Source: Defluviitalea phaphyphila (GTDB lineage: Bacteria > Bacillota > Clostridia > Lachnospirales > Defluviitaleaceae). Taken from it: DNA of 64,000 nt. Below are positions 33,409 through 42,012 of this stretch, piece by piece. A program made the translations under genes and the position numbers. The notes under the pieces are model-generated. The model worked only from the letters and a program-made list of their open reading frames with translations. It was not told where the DNA came from and made no database searches. The DNA is taken from positions 1,301 to 65,300 of the forward strand of contig NZ_JWID01000008.1 of the NCBI RefSeq assembly GCF_001466305.1, given 5' to 3'. The stretch's first letter is position 1; every line of letters begins with the position of its first letter.

Positions 33409-35737
33409 TTAATCCACCCCTTGTTTTACTTTTCCTTAAGACAAGTTCTAATATAAACTTTGACATATCCAAGTTTTCTGAATTCATAAGCATATTAAAT
33501 TTATTTTTAACTGCATCTTTTATTTTTCTATCATTTTCTTTATTATCTTTATCCATTTCTTTATTTAAAACATTTCTATTAATATAGTAGGTATAAAGAG
33601 CTGATTTTTTTGCTTGATATATTGTCCCTTTCTTTGGCATTTCAAGAATTCTTAACATGTCATAAACAAATTTTCTTGATATATATTTTTTATCAATAAA
33701 TTCTTTTATTTGTTTGCTATAAAATATCGCTCTTTCTAATTGGTTGTAACTAAATTTCATATTATTAATAACTACACTATTTTTAGATTCTTTTGCAAAA
33801 TCCATATAATCATTTAAATTTTCTACAACTCTGTTAAATGGCTTGTTCGGTTTATGAAATAATATGGCTGTTGATAGGGTCATTTCTTTTTCTTTGTCTT
33901 TTTGTGATATATATTCTGTAAATCTTTTTTCAAAATCTACTACAAAATTTAATACTTCCTCATAATTTCCTGTTACTAAAAGGTCATCTCCTCCTGCATA
34001 AAGAAGTAAGAGCTTTTCATTGTAATAGTATTTTATGAAATTTTTAGTATAACTTACAAAAAAATTATCTATTATACTGGATAAAAAAGCTAATCTAGAA
34101 ATAGAATAGGGATATCTTTCTTTTTTCTCTCCATTAATAAAGTCAAAAGGATATACTTCATAGAGTATAAAAGCTAAATCATCTACATCTATTTTAGATG
34201 TTGCTATTATACTGTCGTTTTCACTAGTATTAGAAAAACAATCTAGGCTTATATCTTTTCCATCTGATATATCACATTTTTCTTTTTCTAAACAATTAAT
34301 ACAAAAGGATTCATTTTTTTTAATTCTTGTTGAACCTATTTCTTTTATATCCATAACTAATTTTTTATGTTCTGCTAAATTATAATCAAAATAAATTTTG
34401 ACTCCTTCTCCTTCAAAATTCTTTGGATTTTTAATATTTTTAATATCTAATTTATTATAAGGTATACTAAAATTTAAAATATCTATATCCATCCATTTAT
34501 TTTCTATAGAACAAGCACTGCATAATTTTTCATGGGTAGAATTAATATCACAATTAGAACATTTATAATATTTGTTATTAAAATCAGCTTTAAGTAACTC
34601 TTGATTTCTTTTATATTTTTTAGAATTTAGCTTATATGCTGCTTGTTTAAAATATTTTTCAAAACTATATTCTCTGTTGTTTTCTTTAACCATCAAATCT
34701 TCTATAACATATTCAAAATAAAACTTGTTTTCAAATAATATGGAAATATGTTTTTGAATATCTCTTAATACTTCTTGAATTTTTGTTTCTAAAATTTGAG
34801 GAGCTACTATTAAAAAGCTTCCTCCTCCACTAAAGATTATATTAAAGGGATAAAGTCCTACTTCTTTTACAATTTGATTAGGAATTAAAACATTTAAAAT
34901 AGTTATTAAATTACTTCTTGTAAGTATTCTTCTTAAAGGTTTTTCTATTTTTTTGTTTAAATTATGAAAAATATAATTTTGAATATCAAAAAATCTTCCA
35001 TATATTAATTTATATGTTTGCTGTTTTTTTGAAGAATATGTTTCATAATCTAATAATCTGCAAATAGCAAAAGCTGCAGTAGTAAAAGTGTGATGATATA
35101 ATGAAATATCTCTTATTATTTCTTTACCTGAAGATGTTATATAAGAAGCATATTTTTTAATTAAAAAATTTAAGGATATAATAAACTCTTCTTTTGAAAT
35201 GTTTTGATTTACAATATCTTCAAACTCTTTTTTAAATTTTTCAAATTGTTCTTTAACTAAATTTGACTTTTCCCCTTCATATTTATCAGTAAAATTAAAA
35301 GGATAAAAATTTTTAGCATAATTTACTTTTATATCTTCAATATTAGAGGTATCAATAAATGCACTGTTAACAGATGATAATATATTAACTAAAGGTTCAT
35401 GTTCCTTACTTCCTTCCTTATAGCCTGTATATTCTTTTCTTTCAGAAGCCGAATCACTATCTGAATGAATTAATATTTTTAAATATTTATTTTTAACTCC
35501 ATTTTCTAAAGGACATGTTTCATTTTTATTATCATGATGAAATTTGGCTAAATTTGCTATAAACTTTACTTCTTCATCATTAAAAATACCTTTTCCTTTT
35601 AAATTATTTATTATAAAATCATGGGAAGCAGCATAATGAGAAATATATTGTTTAACAACTTTTGCTCTACGCATGAATTTACCTATATCATGCAAAAGAG
35701 AAGCAACAGCTAGACATGCTTTATCATCTATAACCAA
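33395..35737 (-). CDS. cas10: Cas10/Csm1, type III-A signature protein
   Basis: 780 residues. An N-terminal HD domain (LLHDIGKFMRRA, HD at 16-17) cuts single-stranded DNA in the family. The first palm domain lacks GGDD. A zinc-binding region follows (CSNCDINSTHEKLCSAC near 395, and CINCLEKEKC ~475), then the second palm domain with an intact GGDD (LLLYAGGDDLLVT, ~residue 580). This is the site for making cyclic oligoadenylates. A C-terminal helical Csm2-like domain ends the protein. The start is TTG with GAGGAGGAAATCTA. Cyclase function would need an effector such as Csm6, and none is in the window. Confidence 0.95.
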   Translation of the reverse strand: MVIDDKACLAVASLLHDIGKFMRRAKVVKQYISHYAASHDFIINNLKGKGIFNDEEVKFIANLAKFHHDNKNETCPLENGVKNKYLKILIHSDSDSASERKEYTGYKEGSKEHEPLVNILSSVNSAFIDTSNIEDIKVNYAKNFYPFNFTDKYEGEKSNLVKEQFEKFKKEFEDIVNQNISKEEFIISLNFLIKKYASYITSSGKEIIRDISLYHHTFTTAAFAICRLLDYETYSSKKQQTYKLIYGRFFDIQNYIFHNLNKKIEKPLRRILTRSNLITILNVLIPNQIVKEVGLYPFNIIFSGGGSFLIVAPQILETKIQEVLRDIQKHISILFENKFYFEYVIEDLMVKENNREYSFEKYFKQAAYKLNSKKYKRNQELLKADFNNKYYKCSNCDINSTHEKLCSACSIENKWMDIDILNFSIPYNKLDIKNIKNPKNFEGEGVKIYFDYNLAEHKKLVMDIKEIGSTRIKKNESFCINCLEKEKCDISDGKDISLDCFSNTSENDSIIATSKIDVDDLAFILYEVYPFDFINGEKKERYPYSISRLAFLSSIIDNFFVSYTKNFIKYYYNEKLLLLYAGGDDLLVTGNYEEVLNFVVDFEKRFTEYISQKDKEKEMTLSTAILFHKPNKPFNRVVENLNDYMDFAKESKNSVVINNMKFSYNQLERAIFYSKQIKEFIDKKYISRKFVYDMLRILEMPKKGTIYQAKKSALYTYYINRNVLNKEMDKDNKENDRKIKDAVKNKFNMLMNSENLDMSKFILELVLRKSKTRGGLNAED

Positions 35738-35851
35738 TAGATTTCCTCCTCTATATTTTATAATTAGTATTTTTATTTTTAATATATTTTCACTTTTTTA
35801 AATTATTTAATATTTTGATTTTATTTTACAAAAATAAAATAATTTTTTCAA

Positions 35852-35876
35852 TAAAAAAACCCCCATAAGGGGGGGT
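35852..35876 (-). terminator. Terminator of hsp20
   Basis: CCCCC and GGGGG(GG) around ATAA, with a run of seven T on the minus strand after the stem. It separates hsp20 from cas10. Confidence 0.9.
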
Positions 35877-35895
35877 ATTAAGGGGGCTAATTGTA

Positions 35896-36339
35896 TTAGC
35901 GAATGTCTATTTTTCTTCTATTAGTTTTACCTTTGTTTAATTTGGGGAGAACGATTTTTAATACACCATTTTTAAAACTTGCATCTATGTTGTTTTCGTC
36001 TACATTATCTATATAAAAACTTCTTCTAAATTCTCCATAGTGTCTTTCACGTCTTACATAGTTTTCTTTTTTGTCTTCTATGATTTCTTCATTTCTTTTT
36101 GCATTTATAGTTAAGTAGTTATTAGTGTAATCTATATCAATATTTTCTTTTTGTATTCCTGGTAAGTCTGCTTCTACTATATAATTATCATCTGTTTCTT
36201 TTAAGTCAACTCTGAAGTTTCCATTCATGCTACTCATCATTGGAAAAAAATCATCATCAAAGAAATGTTGAAAAAACGGAGCGAAAAAGTCGTCCTTTCT
36301 ATTAAAACTGTTCCTTCTAAAAGGCATCATATCAAACAT
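35896..36339 (-). CDS. Hsp20-family small heat-shock protein
   Basis: 147 residues with an alpha-crystallin domain (~40-135). Landmarks are FRVDLKETDDNYIVEADLPG, NYLTINAKRNEEI and the GVLKIVLPKL motif near the end, followed by NRRKIDIR with the I-x-I tail. The N-terminus is short and Phe-rich (MFDMMPFRRNSF ... FFAPFFQHFFDDDF). It holds unfolding proteins for refolding by ATP-driven chaperones. A perfect CIRCE element lies in its leader, so it should be under HrcA. The ribosome site is AAGGAGGAATTAGT. Confidence 0.95.
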   Translation of the reverse strand: MFDMMPFRRNSFNRKDDFFAPFFQHFFDDDFFPMMSSMNGNFRVDLKETDDNYIVEADLPGIQKENIDIDYTNNYLTINAKRNEEIIEDKKENYVRRERHYGEFRRSFYIDNVDENNIDASFKNGVLKIVLPKLNKGKTNRRKIDIR

Positions 36340-36366
36340 ACTAATTCCTCCTTTATTATTTTTCTG

Positions 36367-36393
36367 TTAGCACTCACCTTTGGTGAGTGCTAA
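36367..36393 (-). promoter_or_regulatory. CIRCE operator (HrcA site) of hsp20
   Basis: TTAGCACTC - 9 bases - GAGTGCTAA, an exact match to the CIRCE consensus. It lies just downstream of the hsp20 promoter. Confidence 0.97.
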
Positions 36394-36397
36394 TAAT

Positions 36398-36426
36398 ATT
36401 TTAGAAAATATTTAATCTTTTGTCAA
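36398..36426 (-). promoter_or_regulatory. Sigma-A-type promoter of hsp20
   Basis: On the minus strand: TTGACA (36421-36426), a 17-base spacer, TAAAAT (36398-36403). The CIRCE element starts 4 bases after the -10, where HrcA would block the start of transcription. Confidence 0.88.
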
Positions 36427-36431
36427 GAGGG

Positions 36432-36468
36432 TAAAGAAAAAAATTTTAAGGTGGCTTAAAGCCACCTT
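36432..36468 (-). terminator. Terminator overlapping the end of rsmF
   Basis: AAGGTGGC and GCCACCTT form the stem, with the stop codon of the gene at 36456-36458 in the loop. A T-rich run follows on the minus strand. Confidence 0.88.
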
Positions 36469-37820
36469 AGTCCTTTTGGATAATGATTTTTTAATGTATT
36501 ATTACTTAGTTTTCCCCATCCTATGGAGTATCCATCTACTTCTATTAAATACCAACCTTTTTCACCTTCTATTCTTATAGTTTCTCCTTTTAAATAAGAT
36601 ATTATTTCTTTAGAATCCCTATTAAAATTTATTTTATAATTAGCTTCTTTATCTTTTAAAGATAAAGCTAGGGCATGGGAAGGTTTAAAAATATTCTTTT
36701 TTATTGTTCCTAAATGCCATCCCGGTTTAATGATTTTTAAATTTTTTAGGGATATCATTTCTTTTGGCATTATATATAGTTGCTCTCCAAATAATATATA
36801 TTCTCCTTTTGGAGTAATATTTAAATTTTCTCTGCAAAACTCAAAATAACTTTTTAATATTTTTGTATCTTTTAAACTATTAAAAGCTTTTGCTTTAGGT
36901 GTTTCCTTTCCATCAATCTTTTTTAAAACTGCTATATAATGTCCTTCTCCTTTTACCTTGTGAGGCCAAATTCTAATGGTCTTATCTATATTAATATTTC
37001 CATCATTGACCCAATCTCCTCTTCCTTTTGAAAAGCCTTCATAAGTTTTAATATCTTCTATTTCAAAATTGGGATTGAGTTTTAAAAATTTACTTATAGT
37101 TCCTTCATTTTCTTCAGGAGAAAAGGTACAAGTAGAATATACTAATCTTCCTCCTACTTTTAACATAGTAGCAGCTTCTTGTAATATATCTAACTGTCTA
37201 TTAGCACACATTTTTACATTTTCAATGCTCCACTGATTACATGCTTCATAATCTTTTCTAAACATTCCTTCTCCTGAACAGGGAGCATCTACTAAAATCT
37301 TATCAAAATAAGCTATGAATTCTTTTGATAAATCACTTGGAGATTCGTTAGTTACTACTGCATTTTTTATCCCTAATCTTTCTATATTTCTAGCAAGAAT
37401 TTTTGCCCTAGCTGGATGAATTTCATTAGCTAATAAAAATCCTTCACCTTGCATTTTAGAAGCTATATGAGTCGCTTTTCCTCCCGGAGCTGCAGATAAA
37501 TCTAAAATTTTTTCTCCGGGATTTGGATTTAAAATTTCTACCACCGCCATAGCACTAGGTTCTTGGATATAATATAGTCCAGCTTCATGATAAGGGTGTT
37601 TTCCCGGTCTATCTTCTTCACCATAATAAAATCCCTCTTTTACCCAAGGGATTTTTTCTAAATTAAAAGGGTTTATTTTTATAAAATCTTCTATGGATAT
37701 TTTTAATGTATTTATTCTAAGTCCTCTGCTTTTATTTTCATCATAACTTTTTAAGAAATCTTCGTATTCTTCTTTTAAAAGTTTTTTCATCTTTTCTGTA
37801 AATTCTACTGGCAAATTCAT
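36456..37820 (-). CDS. rsmF: RsmB/NOP-family rRNA methyltransferase (RsmF-type)
   Basis: 454 residues. The SAM-binding Rossmann domain (~75-310) has ILDLSAAPGGKATHIASKMQ (motif I), VDAPCSGEGMFRK (motif IV, with the catalytic-type Pro-Cys) and YSTCTFSPEENEG (motif VI, with the second Cys). The last ~150 residues end in a PUA-like RNA-binding part (YSIGWGKLSNNTLKNHYPKG). The family makes 5-methylcytosine in rRNA. The C-terminal half and this ending match RsmF rather than RsmB. The stop codon sits inside its terminator hairpin. Confidence 0.92.
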   Translation of the reverse strand: MNLPVEFTEKMKKLLKEEYEDFLKSYDENKSRGLRINTLKISIEDFIKINPFNLEKIPWVKEGFYYGEEDRPGKHPYHEAGLYYIQEPSAMAVVEILNPNPGEKILDLSAAPGGKATHIASKMQGEGFLLANEIHPARAKILARNIERLGIKNAVVTNESPSDLSKEFIAYFDKILVDAPCSGEGMFRKDYEACNQWSIENVKMCANRQLDILQEAATMLKVGGRLVYSTCTFSPEENEGTISKFLKLNPNFEIEDIKTYEGFSKGRGDWVNDGNINIDKTIRIWPHKVKGEGHYIAVLKKIDGKETPKAKAFNSLKDTKILKSYFEFCRENLNITPKGEYILFGEQLYIMPKEMISLKNLKIIKPGWHLGTIKKNIFKPSHALALSLKDKEANYKINFNRDSKEIISYLKGETIRIEGEKGWYLIEVDGYSIGWGKLSNNTLKNHYPKGLRWL

Positions 37821-38109
37821 ATCTATCTCCTACCATAATATATTTAATGTTAATATTTAATTTTTCTTATATACTATCTTAATCTTTAAGGGATATTACT
37901 GTTTAAAATCTAAATTTTTTGTTATGTTTTTATAATTAATACGATTTATTAGTTCGTTTTTCATCTTTTTATCCCTACATACTTTTTTTACATTATGACA
38001 AAATTCTTTTTCTTTATTATATCATATAATAATTTGTATTTTAAATTACTGTAACCTTTATATTTATTATGAATATTATATTATATAAACATTTATAGGA
38101 GAATTGATT

Positions 38110-38169
38110 GTGAAAAGCTTAGATCCTAATAAATTAATTATAAAAAAGCTAATAAAGATTTTTCCATGA
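38110..38169 (+). CDS. Possible 19-residue open frame before a terminator
   Basis: GTG at 38110 follows AGGAG with eight bases between, and runs 19 codons (MKSLDPNKLIIKKLIKIFP) to TGA at 38169. The end overlaps the long hairpin at 38142-38200. It may be a leader-type peptide, a relic of a lost gene, or chance. The protein would be basic and amphipathic. Confidence 0.2.
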   Translation: MKSLDPNKLIIKKLIKIFP

Positions 38170-38200
38170 TTTTAATGGAATTAATCTTTATTAGCTTTTT
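38142..38200 (-). terminator. Terminator of the yeiH-type gene (symmetrical)
   Basis: AAAAAAGCTAATAAAGATT (38142-38160) pairs with AATCTTTATTAGCTTTTTT (38182-38200), a 19-bp perfect stem with A and T runs on both sides. It starts directly after the yeiH stop and could act in both directions. Confidence 0.88.
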
Positions 38201-39184
38201 TTATAAAATGTTTATGATAGTTAATAGACTTGTACTAGATAGGAGTATAAATAAAACTGTTCCTGCTAAAAGTGCTTTTACTCCTTTATTAACTATAGTT
38301 CTAAAATCTACTGATAATCCCATAGCTGTCATAGCCATTAAAATAAATAAAGAACTTAAATAAATTAGTATATTAGTTATAAATGCTGGTAATATCCCAA
38401 GAGAATTAATAATTCCTGCTATAATAAAATATAGTACGTATATTGGAAATTTAACCTTATTTTTACTTGCAGTATCATTTTTAAACATAAAACCTAATGC
38501 TAAGGAAACAGGTACTAACATTAAAACCCTTGCCATTTTAACAAATGTTCCTATTTCTCCTGAAGCATCTCCTAATGCAAAGGCTGCTGCTATTGCATGA
38601 GCAACTCCTTGCAGTGAAATACCTGACCATGCTCCATATTGAGTTGGAGTTAAATCAAATCCACTTACTGCAATAGCAGAATATATTAATACTCCTATAG
38701 CTCCTAAAAAACTAACAACGGATACTGCTATTACTGAATCATCTTCTTCGGCATTAATGCATGGTGCCATAGCAACCACTGCTGATGCTCCACAAATACA
38801 TGAACCTACTCCTATTAGGGTAGATAATTTTTTATTTACTTTAAATATTTTCCCAAATAATATAGCCAATAAGAGAACAAGTGGGACAAATATTAATACC
38901 ATTATAAGTATTTTAGGTCCTAATTTAAGTATGGCATTAAAATTTAACTTGAATCCTAAAAGAACTATTCCCACTTTTAATAATTTTTTTAAGGAAAATT
39001 TTATTCCCTCTTGAAAAATTTCTTGGGTTTTAACCGTATTGTTATAAATTATTCCAATAATTATTGCTATAGTAAGAGCTTCAAGGTTTATATAACTCTT
39101 TAATAAATCATTTATTAATATTGATGCATAAGATATAATTAGAACAAAAATTGTTCCAGGAATTAGTTTTTTAACTTTTTGCAT
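38201..39184 (-). CDS. yeiH: YeiH-family putative sulfate exporter / membrane permease
   Basis: 327 residues from the ATG at 39184 (GAGGTGATTAAA-ATG; an in-frame GTG three codons upstream overlaps the ribosome site). It has about nine to ten hydrophobic helices. Family landmarks are AIIIGIIYNN, KVGIVLLGFKLNF, SCICGASAVVAMAPCI and WSGISLQGVAHAIAAAFALG. This matches UPF0324/YeiH (PSE family). Members have been proposed to export sulfate or sulfur compounds, but substrates are not settled. It stands alone with its own terminator. Confidence 0.9.
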   Translation of the reverse strand: MQKVKKLIPGTIFVLIISYASILINDLLKSYINLEALTIAIIIGIIYNNTVKTQEIFQEGIKFSLKKLLKVGIVLLGFKLNFNAILKLGPKILIMVLIFVPLVLLLAILFGKIFKVNKKLSTLIGVGSCICGASAVVAMAPCINAEEDDSVIAVSVVSFLGAIGVLIYSAIAVSGFDLTPTQYGAWSGISLQGVAHAIAAAFALGDASGEIGTFVKMARVLMLVPVSLALGFMFKNDTASKNKVKFPIYVLYFIIAGIINSLGILPAFITNILIYLSSLFILMAMTAMGLSVDFRTIVNKGVKALLAGTVLFILLSSTSLLTIINIL

Positions 39185-39285
39185 TTTAATCACCTCATCA
39201 TCTCTTTTTTTAATGACAGAGGTAATTATAACATTACATAATTATAATGTAAAATTATAAATAATTATATTTCTATAAATTTTTC

Positions 39286-39339
39286 TTATAATAATACACC
39301 TACTTCTTCTAATTTTTCATAAATTTCTTTAATTGTCAT
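39286..39339 (-). pseudogene. 17-codon remnant, probably of a pyridoxamine-phosphate-oxidase-family gene
   Basis: MTIKEIYEKLEEVGVLL then TAA, with AGGGAGATAATA ahead of the ATG and 2 bases after the ABC ATPase gene. The peptide matches the usual opening of FMN-binding PNPOx-like proteins (KEIYEKLxEIGVxTF), but the frame stops there and no continuation is seen in any frame before 39200. It could also be a true tiny frame. Confidence 0.4.
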
Positions 39340-39341
39340 TA

Positions 39342-40058
39342 TTATCTCCCTTCATTTTCTAAAAATAGCTGTAGTCTTTTAGTTTGAGGGTTATCTAATA
39401 TATTAGGAGTTCCCTGTTCTACTATCTTTCCTTCGTCCATAAAAATAATATAGTCTGCAAATTTACGAACAAAATAGATTTCATGGGTGACAAATACAAA
39501 TTTAGTTCCTAAATTTCTTAGTCCAATAACTGAATCAAGAACTTCTTTTGTAAGTATAGGGTCAAGAGCTGCGGTAGGTTCATCCATAAATACTACTTCT
39601 GGATCTGTTGCTAGGGCTCTTGCAATAGAAGCTCTTTGAGCTTGTCCCCCTGAAACAAATCTAGGACGCTTATTCATTTGATCTTTTAAATGAAGATTAT
39701 CTAATAAATTAATTGCCTTTTCTTTGGCTTCTTTTTTGGGTAGTTTTTTTATTTTTTCTAAAATTAAAGTTATATTTTGAAGTAATGTTAAATGAGGAAA
39801 AAGGTTATGTTTTTGAAATACAATACCAATATTATCTTGATATTCTATCAAATTGCTTTTATTTAATTCTTTATCATTTACAATAATCCTTCCTTTATCA
39901 GGCATTTCTATTCCTGTCATTAATCTTAGAAGAGTTGATTTCCCACATCCACTTTTACCTATAATAGCAACTGCATCATATCCTTCTAAGTTTAAATCTA
40001 TATTATCTATAACCTTTTTATCATAACTTTTTGAAACTTCTTTTAAATATATTTTCAT
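39342..40058 (-). CDS. Polar amino-acid ABC transporter, ATPase subunit
   Basis: 238 residues with the full ABC set: Walker A AIIGKSGCGKSTLLRL (~33-48), Q-loop VFQKHNLFPHLTLL, signature FVSGGQAQRASIARALA, Walker B VVFMDEPTAALDP, and the switch His in VFVTHEI. Sequence class is GlnQ/ArtP-like. It powers uptake by the permease and lipoprotein encoded next to it (40069-40803, 40835-41644). Stop and downstream fragment follow immediately. Confidence 0.95.
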   Translation of the reverse strand: MKIYLKEVSKSYDKKVIDNIDLNLEGYDAVAIIGKSGCGKSTLLRLMTGIEMPDKGRIIVNDKELNKSNLIEYQDNIGIVFQKHNLFPHLTLLQNITLILEKIKKLPKKEAKEKAINLLDNLHLKDQMNKRPRFVSGGQAQRASIARALATDPEVVFMDEPTAALDPILTKEVLDSVIGLRNLGTKFVFVTHEIYFVRKFADYIIFMDEGKIVEQGTPNILDNPQTKRLQLFLENEGR

Positions 40059-40068
40059 AAAATCACCT

Positions 40069-40803
40069 TCAATAGTTTTCTTGTCTAGATAAGTATTTTG
40101 CTAGTCTTGATAAAGGAATAGTTATTATAAGATAAACCATCCAAAGTACAAAATATCCTTCTATATATCTATAACTTTTATTTGATAAAATACTTGTAGC
40201 GTAAAAAATTTCTGATATAGCAATGGTACTTAATATAGACGTTCCTTTAATAATTCCTGAAAGATTATTAATAAGTCCTGGAATAATTGGTCTAATCATT
40301 TGTGGAAGGATAATATAACGATATCTTTGATATAAATTAAATCCATAAAAATCCATTACCATAAATTGACTGCTGTCAATAGATTTATAAGCCCCTTCAA
40401 AAACATTTGTCATATAAGGACTCATATAAAAAGTAAGGGATAAAAATCCTAACATCATTTTATTTCGTATTCCTATGGCAACCCCTATAATATAAACTAC
40501 AACAAAAACAAGCACTAGTAGAGGCGTTCCCATAATAATCTCTTTATAAATATTTGCAATGGTCTTTAGAAAAACTATTTTTGATTCTGTCATAAGAAAT
40601 ATAATAAAACCTACTATAGTACTACTTATAAAAGATGCTATGCTCATACCTATTGTAAGCATAGCTCCGTTAATTAACATACTTTTATTTTCTATTAAGA
40701 ATGTAAAATCTAGGACATCTGCTACTTCATTAATAATAAAAACAAATAAAAATATATATAATAAAAATGCTAATACAATCTGTACCAATTTAAATTTTTT
40801 CAT
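40069..40803 (-). CDS. Polar amino-acid ABC transporter, permease subunit
   Basis: 244 residues with about five membrane helices. The EAA loop is visible late in the protein (ILPQMIRPIIPGLINNLSGI, the site for the ATPase). The His/Glu/Gln family of amino-acid permeases has this layout (GxxLTxGMSxxSxxxxxxxG near residue 45: GAMLTIGMSIASFISS). A short gap (10 bases) to the ATPase gene and 31 bases from the binding protein make one operon. Substrate is not evident. Confidence 0.93.
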   Translation of the reverse strand: MKKFKLVQIVLAFLLYIFLFVFIINEVADVLDFTFLIENKSMLINGAMLTIGMSIASFISSTIVGFIIFLMTESKIVFLKTIANIYKEIIMGTPLLVLVFVVVYIIGVAIGIRNKMMLGFLSLTFYMSPYMTNVFEGAYKSIDSSQFMVMDFYGFNLYQRYRYIILPQMIRPIIPGLINNLSGIIKGTSILSTIAISEIFYATSILSNKSYRYIEGYFVLWMVYLIITIPLSRLAKYLSRQENY

Positions 40804-40834
40804 AAAATCACCTTAACTTTTGTATTTAAATAAA

Positions 40835-41644
40835 TTAGTTTTTCTTAAGATAGTAATCCAATGTCTTAGTTTCATCAAACATTTTTTTTGCAATTTCCGC
40901 ATCCCAATCCTTACGTAACTTATCATTTAAACCGCTAGATTCCATTTGGCTAATAAATTCGTTTACTTGTTTTAATAACTCTGTATTCCCTTGCTTAACT
41001 GCCATTCCTACTTCTGATATTTCTATAGGATTTTTATATATAATGGTTGTTTCTTTATTATTGGCATATTTGCCATATAAAGTATAAGATCCAACCAAAA
41101 TATCTGCTGAGCCAGTCGCTATTTCCCTTTCAGCTACTGCATCCGTTGTTACTTCTCTAACTTCAAATCCATAGGATTGAGGAATCTCTGCAGAAATAGA
41201 TCCTGTAATTCCAATGAATCTAGTATCTTTAATACTAAACAATTCTTCAACTGACATCTCATCATTAATACCATGCTTCTTAGCAAAATCCTTATTAACT
41301 AAAGCTACAATTTTTTGATATAAGTATGGATTACTAAAATCTACTGTCTTTTCTCTCTCTTCAGTTATAGACATAGAGCCTATAATAATATCTACTTCCT
41401 CGCTTTGTAAGGCAGGAATTAACATTGAAAATTCTGTATTAACGATTTGTACTTCTTTACCTAGATATTCTCCCAAAGCTTTAGCAATATCTACTTCTAC
41501 CCCTACTGGATTTCCTTGTTCATCCATACCTGTAAACGGAAAATATTTTAAATCCATTCCTACTCTTAAAATATCCTTAGAATTACTTGAACATCCTGAT
41601 AATAATATAATAATAATTGCTAATAAACTTAATATTTTTTTCAT
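40835..41644 (-). CDS. Polar amino-acid ABC transporter, substrate-binding lipoprotein
   Basis: 269 residues with a lipoprotein signal peptide (LLAIIIILLSGC, lipid Cys near residue 18). It has the family-3 binding-protein motif GVEVDIAKALGEYLGKEV and VDIIIGSMSITEEREKTVDFSNPY. In the monoderm it is held outside the membrane and hands an amino acid to the permease. The substrate (for example glutamine, cystine or arginine) cannot be read from the sequence. First gene of a three-gene operon; the promoter should lie in the 368-base gap upstream. Confidence 0.95.
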   Translation of the reverse strand: MKKILSLLAIIIILLSGCSSNSKDILRVGMDLKYFPFTGMDEQGNPVGVEVDIAKALGEYLGKEVQIVNTEFSMLIPALQSEEVDIIIGSMSITEEREKTVDFSNPYLYQKIVALVNKDFAKKHGINDEMSVEELFSIKDTRFIGITGSISAEIPQSYGFEVREVTTDAVAEREIATGSADILVGSYTLYGKYANNKETTIIYKNPIEISEVGMAVKQGNTELLKQVNEFISQMESSGLNDKLRKDWDAEIAKKMFDETKTLDYYLKKN

Positions 41645-42012
41645 TTTAAGCCTCCATTTAAATATAAATTATATATTATTCTGAGCGATTTAATATGATA
41701 TACTATAGTTTATCATCTTTAAGTTATTTTTTGAATACAAAAAAGGTTTTATTTTTTATTTTAAAACTAAATTTTATATTTATTATTAAACTAATTATTG
41801 ATAGATAATTTTAAATATTTTATAATAGTGCTTTAATTTAATATTTTAATTTTATAGTATTGTTCAAATTTGCTTTTTATATCTTCTCTATTTAATTTTT
41901 TATATAAATAATTTTTTTATACAAAATAATTTTTTACATAAATAAATACAATTAATAGACATATAAAATTTAAAAATAAATTCTAATTATCAATTATGAA
42001 AGGGGCAGTAGA
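41645..42012. other. Gene-free divergent region between the amino-acid transporter and mgtC
   Basis: Extremely AT-rich. It must hold promoters in both directions, but no single site stands out from the background. I looked for an M-box magnesium riboswitch upstream of mgtC and for a T-box or other leader upstream of the transporter, and saw neither; only an AGGGGC site precedes mgtC (plus strand). Confidence 0.6.

Noticed and set aside
41645-42012. M-box Mg2+ riboswitch before mgtC
   Set aside because: No conserved M-box core or stable long fold can be found in this AT-rich stretch.
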